Source: Diphasiastrum complanatum (taxonomy: Eukaryota; Streptophyta; Lycopodiopsida; Lycopodiales; Lycopodiaceae). From it: a stretch of DNA of 64,000 bases. The stretch covers positions 60,493,467-60,557,466 of the forward strand of contig CM055097.1 of NCBI GenBank assembly GCA_029204225.1. Reading direction: 5' to 3'. Made by a program: the position numbers and the translations under genes. The notes under the pieces were generated by a model. The model searched no databases. It had not been told where the DNA came from and worked only from the letters and a program-made list of their open reading frames with translations. Below, piece after piece: positions 23,268-35,539 of this stretch (position 1 is the stretch's first letter; each line of letters begins with the position of its first letter).

Positions 23268-23350
23268 CCATTGTGGTGTGGTGGTAAAGGGTTCTTGATG
23301 TGAGATTGATCACCCAGGTTCAAACCCCGCGCACACATGGGCAGTGTCCA
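23268..23350 (+). repeat. tRNA-derived SINE head
   Basis: The sequence gtggtgtggtggtaaaggg serves as an A-box region and caggttcaaaccccg as a near-perfect B box (ggttcaaaccc), 30 or so bases apart. gccccat at the start roughly pairs with atgggc at the end like an acceptor stem. Downstream, a segment around atgtaggaaaatgttag...attaatcaaaagtargcatcattgg is present twice (23375-23435 and 23460-23533) and may be the SINE body. Confidence 0.6.
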
Positions 23351-23761
23351 AAAAACATGTTACTTCCAACATGTTACGTAGGAAAATGTTAGTTGCGAAG
23401 GTTACCATTAATCAAAAGTAGGCATCATTGGTTACAAGCTTTGGGTACCATATACTCCTATGTATGTAGGAAAATGTTAGCTCAGTGCGTAAGCTAGAAG
23501 GTTAGCATTAATCAAAAGTAAGCATCATTGGGTCATCTTGCCCTAGGCATTTCTATGGCAGGATTCCCCAATGGAAACGACATTGTGGAATACCCATTCC
23601 CCTTGCAAACACAAAAGGATTCCCGGCCAATCCCAAGGTCAATGAGGAATCGATTTGTCCTACAAAATAAAGGATTCCTCAATGGAAAGTTCACGCCTAT
23701 TAAAAAAGAAACGACAAGATATATTGAAACAATATTTCGTATGGACATACAAAGGATTGCA

Positions 23762-23768
23762 TATAAAG
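23762..23768 (+). promoter_or_regulatory. Candidate TATA box of the P450 gene
   Basis: TATAAAG lies 314 bases upstream of the P450 ATG. A plausible 5' UTR intron follows: donor aaaag|gtaagc at 23842 and acceptor attgcag ending at 24027, leaving about 54 bases of leader before the ATG at 24082. It is based on motifs and spacing only. Confidence 0.5.
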
Positions 23769-24081
23769 TTACAGCAAGCTGCTTGTTTTCTAGGCAGCAG
23801 TCATAGGTGCATCAGCTTGTAGTTAAGCATCAAGAGAAAAGGTAAGCATAAGATTGTTCATCATCTCTGTTATTTAGATCAATCGGCATTATCAGAATGG
23901 AAATTCAAATGTTTCAGCACTATTATGCAGATGATCAAGGCTGATGATGCACTTACTAAGAATCAGTATTAACGATCCAGCATCATTCTCGATATAACCA
24001 GTTCTTCGTGTTGGAAATTGATTGCAGGTTTCTGTCCTTCAGAAGAACTAAGTGACGACTGATCAGATAAACTAGTTCTTC

Positions 24082-27000
24082 ATGGCGAATATTTCTGTTT
24101 TTAACTTAGAGGTGTTTGGGGTTGCCAAATGGGTAGTCGATGTCGTTGTAGGATTGCTTGCAATTGCTTGCCTGTGCATCTATCAGTTTCTGCAACATAA
24201 GAGCTCACCAGGTCCGAGAGCATGGCCCATATTCGGATCCACCTTTGAACTGTTGGGCAACTTAAACCAGTTGCATGATTGGATCCTTAAGTATGCTCAG
24301 CAATACGACACCTTCAGGGTCTCGACCTTCCTATCAAATTATATCTTCACTGTTGATCCCGTTATTATGGACTACGTATTCAAGAAAAACTGGAAAAATT
24401 ATGGCAAGGTAACAACATCGTATGTAATTATCATTTTTATTGCAACAGGAACTCATTTCGTACAGTTTTGTACTCTTGTCAAATTATAATGACGACTCAA
24501 TTTCTTAAGGTTCTAAAAAACATGATGAAACAAGACAGCTATAAAGACCTACTTTGGAAATAGCTACTGGACAAGTGAGTCACCTAGAACATTTTCCAAG
24601 GAACTGAAAGAAGCCAAGAAATACTGCATGTAGCCTACGCTTCTTAGATGTCAGAAGCGTAGGCTACGATATACGTATGACATAAGTCGTGAAAGCAAAT
24701 GTCTAGTCGTGCTCTAAATAAGATTTTTAATATCAACACTATTCCTAGCTGATAAAATGTTGGAAGCTTTAGTGTATTCAACAATTTCTGCTTATTTTGC
24801 AGGGGAAAGTTATATCTTCTCAACTAAGCGCTTTCTATGGAAATGGTATATTTATATCTAATGGTGAACAATGGGAGTGGCATCGCCAAATATTACAACG
24901 CCAGCTCTTTTCTAGCATCCACACAAAATACAACCTGGATTTACACATAGAAGCGGGTATTGAAGTTTCTTCCATGCTCATCCAGCTTGCTTCGAAAGGA
25001 ACAAAAGAAATCGAAATGCAGGTATTGACCCTAAGTTTCCGAGAGTGTAAATCAGGTACTTCCATATATTAGGACCCTTGCTTGCCTCTGTGAGAGAGAG
25101 AGAGAGAGAGAATCATGATATAATCGATCATGTTTTGCAGAATGTTTTCAGACGAATGGCATTTGATACTATTTTTCAGAATGTCTGTGGCGTTAAACTG
25201 AAGAGCCTGTCATCTTCATTTCTTGAAATTGACTTTATAAAAGCCTTTGAAACTGCCAAAGTTCAAACTAATTGGCGTACTTATGATCCTTTCTGGAAAT
25301 TGAAAAGGTTTTTCTTGCTTGGACCCGAAGCTATACTGAAAGAGAATCTCACGTTTCTGGACGAATTCCTCTATAAAATCATCGAGAGACGGAGAAATGA
25401 AGTAAAAGATCAGAACGACGCTCTCCAAGACGTAAGGATAGAATTACGAAATTGAGAGTTTATCTAGGTTTGTCTTTTATTTGCATTCTTATATCACGCT
25501 GCCGCAATAGAAAACCAAGTGATTGCTTATCACCTTATAGTAGAATGAACAGTAATTGCCAATAAGTATTTACGCCTTAAGAATAGCTTTATACAGGTGA
25601 ATGGGGACCTCTTGTCAAGGATATTGCTTCTTTTTAAGGATGATCCCAAGGTGGACTCCGACCAGAACATCAGAGATGTGATTGTGAATATTATTGAAGC
25701 AGGCCGAAGAACCACGGTAGAAGCCTTATGCTGGACTTTCTTTATGATTTGCAGTCATCCGCATGTAGAAACTAAAATCTTGCAGGAATTATCCAAAATT
25801 ATGGAAGACAAGGGAGTTTGTGTTCCTATTCAAAACGGTCACAACACCAAGGGAAATGAGTTTTTTATGAACAACGTTGCAACATATGCTCATTTACTCA
25901 ACCATGACAATTTGAGCGAGATGCACTATCTTCATGCTACCGTGACGGAGACCTTGAGGTTGTACCCTTCTGTTCCATGTGTAAGTTCTGTCACTCATCC
26001 TCATGTTTTCTGTTATTTTATTCTTAAAAAATTTCATTTATCTTTTCTAATATCACTATAGTGATAATGGCTTTACTCAAGGGAAGGTGAAGTTATAGGG
26101 ATCAGAAATGGGTGGCATAGCTTTGAAAAGTCCCCCAACGACCCATAAAGGCCAGCAAAACTACCATTCCCTAGAGTTGAGAAAAATTCTTGCTCTTCCG
26201 AGTGAGATTTGGTGCAAAAGAAAAATTAGATATCTTTCTTGCTAGATAGATTAAATGCATCGACATATTTTTACTTATAGTTAAAACTCTTGATGGGTAT
26301 GTGAATATTTGTATGATGGACATTTTACTTTTATGAGGATGGGAACTTAGTAGAAGAGGCATTGCCTCCATTTTATGGATTTCTATCTGAGCTCAAAAGT
26401 TTGAGAGAAACCTTTAGAAACTCATCTTCAAACTTGAGACTCTTCATTATCGGTGAACCTAAACTCTCGGTTCTCTATTTTAGTTTTAGCTTCCAACTTG
26501 GCCACATAAGTTTAGGCTAGTCATCTTTTAGTAGTGTTAGAATGTCATCTTGTTTGTAAAAACATATGAAAAAGTGCCCAAAAATCCATCAACATATTTG
26601 AAAGACAAACTAGTATTTTTGTTGAAGTACATGATGTTTATATTGATCCAAAAGATTTCTTGTTTCAAAGATAATTTTATTATTATGCACTCCAATATGT
26701 TGGATCTTATAGGTGGATGGCACAACTTGTCGATGGGTGTAGTAAAATGTATTTGTTGCCATATTGGACATCAAGAACTGTCACCAAACAATGAGCCCAA
26801 CATCCTCTCTATCTCCATTTCTTAAATCCCATCTCTCTATGTACATGATTTTGAAGTAGATCACAAGTTATGCATATATTACTACTTGAGAAACTTTGGG
26901 ATTCTACACACTAGACAATATGTCATTACCTAAAATTTTTTTAGTAAAACATTTTGAAGCCAAAAGTTATAATCATGCGTATAAAGGAGATGTATGTGAA

Positions 27001-27392
27001 CCATGTCATAAGCTTATTACAGCTGAAGCTAGTCATATTTTTGGTATAACCAACAAATGATTTTGTCTCAGATTGCGAAAGAAGCATTATCTTATGACAA
27101 ACTTCCAAATGGAATGAGGGTGAAGAAAGGGGACTTTGTGAATGTAGTGCCATATAGCATGGCTCGAATGCAGTTTCTATGGGGACTTGATGCGACTGAT
27201 TTTAAACCTGAACGATGGCTGAAGGATGGTCTTTTTCAACCAGAATCTTCTTGTAAATTTTCAACTTTTGGAGTAAGTGAACTACTGCCTACTTACCATT
27301 AATCTATTTCTTAAGGCTATAAATTGATCACAATAAAAAATCAAAGCTATATAATTCATCTACTACTTTTTGATCACTTTCCAAAATTCAAC

Positions 27393-27472
<80 letters not shown>

Positions 27473-27905
27473 AAAAATGAGGGTAGGATCCATCTTTGTA
27501 GCTAGATCTAATTTTGTCATATGAAAAGGTCTTCAAAGTTACATGAGGAGTGGTGGTTGAGTTCATTGCAACTCAAGTGCACAAAAGATATATATATATA
27601 AGAAAGAAAGAAAAATAGTCACACTCGAGAAAATTTTAATACTCTACAACTTTTGGCATATTGTTGTATTTCAGGTTGGTCCCCGTTCCTGCATAGGAAA
27701 AGATGAAGCATATGTGCAAGTGAAAATGACGATTGCTATTCTTCTATGGTTCTTCAAGTTCAAGAATGTCGTAGGTCAAAATGTGACATATCAACAGGCT
27801 TCGACCTTGAAAATGTCCACAAATGGATTGCTACTTGAGTTTGAGCCCAGAGATTGGCAAGACCTTTGTGGATCAAAATATGTGAAACTAACTAGTGCTA
27901 CTTAA
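24082..27905 (+). CDS. CYP704: Cytochrome P450, CYP704 family (CYP86 clan)
   Basis: Six exons, all phase 0 with GT-AG introns: 24082-24408, 24803-25021, 25141-25431, 25597-25980, 27072-27272 and 27675-27905. They encode 550 residues. Residues 1-35 form a hydrophobic ER anchor, followed by the proline hinge PGPRAWPIFG. The I helix reads EAGRRTT (about 313-319), the K helix ETLR (397-400) and the PERF region FKPERWLKDGLFQPES. The haem loop FGVGPRSCIG has its Cys at about 480. The PERW-LKDG-FQPES block and the length fit CYP704. Known members are ER-bound fatty-acid hydroxylases, several in cutin, suberin or sporopollenin synthesis. The substrate here is inferred. One oddity is the I-helix acid (normally AGxDTT), which is Arg here (about residue 317). 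Intron 4 is 1.09 kb and intron 5 holds a long (GA)n. No stop or frameshift is present. Confidence 0.93.
24630..24667. repeat. 15-bp perfect inverted repeat in P450 intron 1
   Basis: gtagcctacgcttct (24630-24644) and agaagcgtaggctac (24653-24667) pair perfectly around an 8-base loop. It lies inside intron 1. Confidence 0.9.
27395..27462 (+). repeat. (GA)34 microsatellite in P450 intron 5
   Basis: A pure run of ga for 68 bases, between exon 5 and exon 6 of the P450. A shorter (GA)n run sits in intron 2 near 25092-25110. Confidence 0.95.
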
Positions 27906-28881
27906 CTTTACAATAGCATTTCATATTAAAAATAGAATCAATGGTAATGATTTGATATGTTCATCAATGGTGGGACACAAAAATTGAGAGGGAAGGTAAG
28001 AGAACACTGTAAGAAAAGTGTGATAAATAGGTTTTCACAAGGATAAAGTGAGATGAAAAAATAAAGATAATCCAGAAATAATAATTGTAAAGGATTTCCA
28101 ATTTAAGAGAAGACAATGGACATGAGCATCTATCAACTTCTCATTGATTACTAGAGCAATGTGAGTGAGTGACAAGTTTATTTAGTGAGAGAGATGGTTA
28201 TTTTCTAAGAGACTATAGTAGTTTGATAATTTTCATGTGTCATAAGCATATGTGGATTCAATTGTGCAAATGACTCAAGATAATATGACAAAGTGAGGTG
28301 ATGTAAGTCACAATGTGAAGGGGTATCATATGTTTGATTTTTATGAATATTATAAGTGTGGTTGATTTCATTGATACATATTCACAATTATAGGAAATGT
28401 ATGTTTGATTTTTTATATAAATGCTACTTGTAGAATTGTACTGCAATAGTGTGGCAAGAAATCAATTTGAGAGCCACTATGTGGTAAGAAACCAATTTGA
28501 GAGCCACTATGTATGAGAGGTAGATATCATCTTTTTTGGATGCGTCCAAAGTTGACAAAAATTCTTGTTTTTACCATCCATGTAGTATTGTACAGTATTG
28601 CATCACGTAAGAGTCATATGTACTAATAAAATTTCATCAAGGCTCGCTCACATGTCATGGATTATAGAACATAATGCTCACTTTTCCATGCTTGCTCGAT
28701 GGATACTTGCTTGCTTTTTCATGTTGGCAAAAAATCTATATTCCTCCATGTATAATATGTTGCTAAAAATTCCTAATTGTGCTGAATTTTGTGTATTGTT
28801 GCAGACTTTTAAAAAAAACTTGAATATTTATGCAAATTTGATAGGTCCTCATTAAAAGGAATCTAAGTGATAATTCTAACA
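27906..28881 (-). repeat. P450 3' flank and probable 3' LTR of the minus-strand Copia
   Basis: There is no gene. The right part is probably the 3' LTR of the element at 28882-30880. On the minus strand a purine tract (taagggggag) ends at 28882 and is followed at once by tgttagaattatc, a typical LTR start. The far end of the LTR is not located, because no second copy was found. Confidence 0.45.
28451..28510. repeat. 30-bp tandem duplication
   Basis: gtggcaagaaatcaatttga...ccactat at 28451-28480 is repeated at 28481-28510 with two differences. It lies in the presumed LTR region of the Copia element to the right. Confidence 0.9.
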
Positions 28882-30890
28882 CTCCCCCTTACTGAGGATT
28901 TGTAACTTTTTGATTTTTAATCTAAGTAACCAAGAACCAATCTTCCATTGCTCTTTCCTTCATAAGGCTCCTGCTCAATGATTGCATCATAAGAAGTAGA
29001 AATCTCAAAGACATTAGAAGCCATGAAAAAAATGATTAATACCTTCAGCATAAGGATTATTGAAGTATTCTCTTTTTTCAAACAAAAACTTCTACTCAAT
29101 GATTTAGGTAATGACTCATATGATAATGATTCTTCCTCACTATCACTCACAATGACATCATTCAAAGTACATCCTACTTTGAACTCTTCACATACTTCTC
29201 TTCTTCTTGACTTGGGACTATCTCCTTCACCAAGTCTCTTGATAGAACCATTTGATCTACTCTCTTTATGAAGGCATGTGACTCCACTTGCTAGAAAAAT
29301 GACTTTCTTGGAATCATCAAAGTAACGTAGAAGAACCATCTCCTTTATAAATGAACCTAGCAACATCTTTTTCCATATGATCAAAGAAATCATTAGCAAC
29401 AATCTTTTCCAAGGAAGAACCTTCACCTCCATTGATGAAGTTAGCTCTTTCCTTACCTTTTGCATGCTTGCACTTGCCATGAAGAACCATTGAAACACCA
29501 TCATTATCCTCAAGACTAGCCAAGTTAGCCCAAAGATGAACATCTCCAAGAAGCATATTAGATCTAGCATAAGGAAGCTTGTTAGACTTTGCATAAGATC
29601 CGCCGATCTTATTGATGCTAAAAGGGAGCTTTGAAAAGTTGAGACCAATCTCCTTTTCCATTCCATCCTTTTTGTTAGCCATAACAAAAGCATCAAGCTT
29701 GAAAAGTCTACCTTGTCTATTGTCGCTAGCAACCAAGATTTCTTCCTTTGAAATGAAACAAGCATCACCACCAAACTTTACCATGTATCCTTTCTCTATC
29801 ATTTGACCAACACTTAGCAAATTCTTTGAAAGTGAAAGAATGTGAAGAACACCATCCAGTCTTGCTTTCCTATTAGTAGAGAGACAAATAGGATTTGAAC
29901 CAATATCTTCAATCACACACACACCACCATTGGCCATGTGAATTGCTTTTTGGCTCCATCATAAGTGACCAAAGAAGTAAATAACTCCTTGTGATTAGTC
30001 ATGTGTGAACTAGCTCCACTATCAATCCACCATGAATCTTTGTCACCTTCACTTGATATTGGACTTAAAGAACACATCAAAAGAGAATCACAACCACCTA
30101 GATCCTCACCATAAGTAGTAAAGTTGATTTGCTTGCTACCTTCATCTCTTTGCTTCTTCAAACATTCATTTGCATCCTTTGCCATTTCCCTTGAACTTGC
30201 CTTTGATGAACATAGCATCCTCTTCATACTGAGATGTTGATGTAGATCCACCTCCTCTTGATTGAAGCCTATGCTCCTCATTCACCAAGATCTCTTGCAA
30301 ATCCACAATAATTGGCAAAGTCTTTTGAATAGCAAAACTTTGAACAAGATTAGCATGATCATCCAACAAGCCATTAAGTATAACTTGAACAAGTTCTACC
30401 TCCTTAACGCTTTCATCAATACATGCTAACTCATGAATGCTTTAACCCTCAAAACAAAAGCATGAGTACTCTCCTCCTTCTTTTGAAAACTTTAAAATAT
30501 TGGCCTCCTAAGAGTAAGCACTCTTGACATAGACTTGGATTCATAAAGCTTCTTCAAAGCTTCCCAAGCCTCCAAAGATGATGTGCACTTACCAATCTCC
30601 TTGAGGAGTTCATTGGTAGCCCTTTTGGCCCTCTTATCATACCTCATTTGATCTTGTTGAATTGTTGGTCTCTCCTCCAAACTTACAACAACATCCAATA
30701 CATCATTCATCTCAAGAAGTGATTCCATTCTCACTTTCCACAATGAATAGCTACTTGAGGTAAGCCTATCATTGCCTTTCAACATGAATCCACCACTTGT
30801 AGCCATGTTGCAATGACCTGATCTTCTTCTTTCAACCTGTTCCAATGCACAAAGCACTCTCTTCAATGTCAACAAATGAACTCAAAAAGA
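28882..30890 (-). mobile_element. Non-autonomous Copia: gag and protease only
   Basis: Read on the minus strand. Gag starts near 30806 with MATSGGFMLKGNDRLTSSSY and SLWKVRMESLLE, a UBN2-type Copia gag, and includes WEALKKLYESKS and LTLRRPIF. A protease follows near 30040 with WWIDSGASSHMTNHKE and later LSLSKNLLSVGQMIEKGYMV. After that the usual pre-integrase, integrase and RT/RNase H are absent. Instead about 900 bases encode a sequence of mixed character, with an acidic patch VSDSEEESLSYESLP near 29115, up to a polypurine tract at about 28882-28891. At least three frame changes occur (near 30480, 30240 and 29330). The element lacks pol, so it would have depended on another Copia. Confidence 0.75.
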
Positions 30891-30899
30891 AAACATAAG

Positions 30900-32812
30900 A
30901 GATAGACACACAAGCTTGATGCAAATTCCACTTCATCTCTTGATTATTCACATCCAAATGAGCTCCAATTTGGAGTATAGGTAAAAAGGAGGGAGCTGAC
31001 CTAGTTTACACATGTGAGATAGTAACTACACTTTTCCTTTTGCCAATCATAAAGTCTCACCCTCATCTAATGGAATTGCACCTCTTGAAAAAAGATAGAA
31101 ATTGGGAAATTTGCCCTTTGGCTAACAAACTTGACTTTTTACATACATGGTTCTTGATATCATGTAAAGCCACTCTATGCTTATGATTCACACATGGAAA
31201 TAGACTCCACACATGTGGGATTACATTATAACAAAAATTGTCCTACATCAAGCTACGTTTTGCATTTTACATAGTTGGCAACAAAAACATTTACTTGATG
31301 TCAAAAGTTTGACTATAATCTCAAGCAAACTAAGAAGATACAAGTAGAAAATGGAAGATTTGCATATATGTAAACTAAGAAATGACCAAAACAATAACAT
31401 GGACCAACAGTCTAACTACAATTGTGATGTGATCTCTTTTTCAAATGTTTGTCAAAAGCATTTGAAAAAAAAGACCCTCTTGATTATAAAGGGGATGACT
31501 AACATATAATATCAAAGCCAAGCAAAAGAAAGCACCTACTATATGTCACAATTGAACTAGACTGCTCAAAGAAATAATAAATGTACAAAACATATCATAA
31601 TCATATCCATGCAAAACCAAGCACCTAGTTACATGTTATTAGAACTTGAACTAGAACGCTCAAAGAAATAAATTGATTGATTTACAAAACATATGATAAT
31701 AGCCATACGTTAGAATTTGTAGAATGACAAACCCATGTGGAACCTTTTATTATACTATCCTCTTTCATTGAAAAGTTTTTTCTTTTAAAAATTGACTTGA
31801 AAACTTTTTTAAGAGCATTGATATATTATGCGCTTGTAAAAAATGTGCAAGTAGGCTATCTAAGGAGATTATGTCAGAAGGTGGGATAGGTGGAAACATA
31901 GAAGTTTTTGTGTTGGTATGTTCAAATAAAGGTTCACAAAAAAGCTTTTAGAACATTAGTTTGAGAGAGGTCATATGGTCAATGGTAATGGGCTATAAAC
32001 TAGGTTCTAGTAGTATGATGCACATATCTTTTGAAAAACAGTTTCAAGTTTTGGCTTTCAATATTTTGGGCCCATCAATGCACAAGCTTCGACATTATAT
32101 ATAAACATAGCCATTAAGATTCCATAGTATGTATAAAAGCATTGTAATTGGATGATCTCTTACATGATTGAGTGTTTTAAAAGTTTAGGACTACATATAA
32201 TGTCATTCATAGATTCTTCACTTATTATCATGGTTGACAATTCTTTTACATTTTTTTAGGTTTAAATTTATCTTCACTTTTTTCGTCTTGAAGGCACACT
32301 ATGTGGGGAGGCAAAAATAATCACTATATAATATGTACAAGTGTAAACCATATATAAAAATTGAACCATTTAAAATAGATACTCGTGAGCACAAGGTGCA
32401 ATACATTCACACCCCAAAGGATGAACAAGAATTAGCTTTTCATTCGTAAGAGTAGGTCTTCATTGCAAATTATGAGATTGAGCTAGTGGGCAATAAAACT
32501 TCAAGGACTTGAAAGGAGGACAGACAAATGACATAATGATTTTACAACTTCAAAGTTCTCACAAATGCATACATAAATTTGAATTTTGGTGGACAACCAC
32601 AAGCCAATCTTATCAATCATGCTAACCATCATTGAATACGTTTATGCACTTTTCATACTATTTTTTAAAAGCTATCATTCTAGATATTATACCAAATTCT
32701 GTAGGAGTAACAGATTGTTGCACGTAGCCTATAAAACACTTACCCAATGTATGCACAATAGTTTGGCACAAGTATATATTTAGATGCATTTGTGAGTTCC
32801 ACATTTGAACTT
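30900..32812. other. Non-coding AT-rich stretch
   Basis: I see no gene here. The left part should hold the leader and 5' LTR of the minus-strand Copia, but no primer site (gctctgatacca in plus orientation) is recognisable. A segment near 31545-31600 is repeated with variation near 31620-31690 (aagcaccta...tagactgctcaaagaaataa...acaaaacatat). Confidence 0.5.
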
Positions 32813-33030
32813 TAGTTGTGTAATACATTCTTTACTAGCGAAGTGTGCATGTCGTTGATGGGCGAGGATGGGTGACGGCCGATGATTAGGATGGCGGTCG
32901 ATGGTTTAGGAAGAAACCCAATGGTCGTTGACGGGGGGTGGCCGATGTATGTGTGTGTATGTACGTGGCTGAAGTGTGTCCGTCGATGGCGGGTGGCCGA
33001 TGAGGGGTGTGTGTGTGCGCGCGTGCGCGT

Positions 33031-33350
<320 letters not shown>

Positions 33351-33354
33351 TGTG

Positions 33355-35510
33355 TTAGGGATTTTTTCGACAGGGGATTGGTCCCGCCAGAAAGCCCCAA
33401 CGAGGGAAAGGGCCCACACTGCCCTTACGCGAATGACTAGGGTCAATTACCACTTTCAACCCTGGGGGTCATCCTAGTCACCCTGTACTCCCCATTCAAT
33501 GAGAGTTTCTAGGCTCTCAAAAGTATGACTGCTGGGAGAGGTTGCTATCTTCACTTGGTTTCTAGGTACAGGCTCTGATTCCTAGATCGTCCTTACTTGC
33601 ATATGGGGGCTAGTAACATAATCATTAACAAGACTCTCATTGGGAGTTCCTAGAACCAATTCAGGGTGTTGAAACCATGCTCTTCTAGGATCATTCACTA
33701 TATTCCCGTTGTCACTGTAAGATGCTACAGATGAGTGTACTGGTGGCTCAAATATTGGTGTTTGTGTAAGAGATTGTGTTATTTCTGCGTATCAAGTGGA
33801 GGTGGCATCTGTCAAATGCCAATACTTGTCAATCACAAGCTCGTATACCTCTAGATAACTATGTTCTCCGCGGTGTTTCAAAGAGGTTGGATCCAGTTGT
33901 CAACTTAGCAACTTCATATAACATAGTAATGACATGCTTGCTCAACCTTGCTTTTCATTCTAATAACCATCAATAACACCATGAGAACTAAGTAGCATCA
34001 ACTGATTGCTTATCAACAGAAAAACAGCTTCTTTATACAACTCATAACACATACAATAGTGCCAGTGATGTAGGTAGCATGCTAAGGATAATATGATCCA
34101 AGCGTCCAACATGCATATCATCCCGTTCTATCCAAACCATAGATCATGTTTCCCCATGCATAACGTGTCATCAGAAAAACACTCATAATAATGTGAGCCA
34201 GCATCTCACATATTGAGATAAGTTGCAAAAATACCTTAGTGATGAGCTAGATAACCGATTTGTCGTGAAAGCTGCTTAGTCATGAATGTGGAGAGCCTCC
34301 TCTTGTATCGCCTTCAAAGATAGTTGCTTAAACCCTTCACAACTGGGTGTTTGATAGGAACCGTTGGCTAGCTTTCCCAAGGTGTGAATCTTTGCACTTT
34401 GAAGTTTGATTTAGTGTTACAGAAAACAGTACTTGAGCCTATTATAAGATTATGAGTGAAAAATCCTCAGAAACGGTGATTTCTTTCCATATAGATCAGC
34501 CATTGAGTGCTACACAGTTAACGCTTGAATTATGTGTGGGGGAGGAGAGCCGACATGCCGCTGAAACTTCAAGTTATAAATAGATATATGGAGGCTTGAA
34601 ATAGTTGGAAGTCACCCTTTTAGTTGAATACCTTCTACCATCTAATTGAATAAGGCAAACAACACTCGGGCCGCAGCCACTAGAAGTTGTTGTAGGGCCA
34701 TCGATCTGCTGTAGTTGTAGTCCTCCCACCTGTCAACAAGGGTTAGATCACTAGATAGGCACCTAACTATGCATAGATGCTACTTTTAGTCAGTTCCCTA
34801 CTTTTCCTAACTCTACCACCACTAACACTACCCCCACTAACTCTACTCCCCTAAGCTACCTTCATCATGATTTGTGGTGAAAGAGAGGTAGAAAGAGAGA
34901 GAGTTAGATGGATAGGAAGAGCATAGAAGATAGAGGAATAGAGAAATAGAGTGAGAGAGAAAGTGTGAGGGTGGAGGTTAGCTCAAATGCTCCTTATGCT
35001 TGCTAATGGAGAAACATTAACTAAGACAACCAATAAACATGAAATTTTAGAAAGCAATGGAAAACACAATCAAAAGTATTAGGAAGTAGTGAATAGCAAA
35101 TGAGGATGCTTCTCTCCAAAAATTGGTCGAGTTTTCTCCTTCTCATTAAGCATGGAAATAGAGTACAAATGGTGCCTTTTTATAAATGGGGAAGGCCCTT
35201 GCCCCAAAATCCTATTGGCTAATATTTACATTGATCCTATCCACTCATCTTGGACCCAACTTGATCCAAGGGTCCACAAAAAGTACATTGGAAATCACAA
35301 GATTCATGTGAGTCCAAAGTTGGACCCAACCTTAAAAAAGTAAATTCTAAGTTTAAAATTGACTTTGGGCCTCAAGTTTTATTTTAATTACAAAGGTGCC
35401 CAAGTCTATTATTTTATTTACAAGTCAACTTGCGTGCTCAGTGGGCCATGGGCTTATACACGTAGGATGCCATGCCCTCGCAACACATTTTATTGGCCAA
35501 TATTATTTAT
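33355..35510. other. Non-coding stretch, probably old TE or LTR sequence
   Basis: No gene was found. A Ser/Leu-type purine-rich tract lies at 34880-34970. At 35519-35541 a short palindrome-like phrase, ttgttgggaatacccccaacaa, may mark an LTR edge of the minus-strand element whose ORF follows to the right, but no partner LTR was found. Confidence 0.4.
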
Positions 35511-35539
35511 TTACAATTTGTTGGGAATACCCCCAACAA

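Noticed and set aside
27324-27566. Open frames rich in Arg-Glu / Ser-Leu in the P450 gene
   Set aside because: By-products of the (GA)n in intron 5.
33007-33030. Z-DNA-like gt/gc alternation
   Set aside because: Only about 25 bases beside a microsatellite; too short to claim a function.
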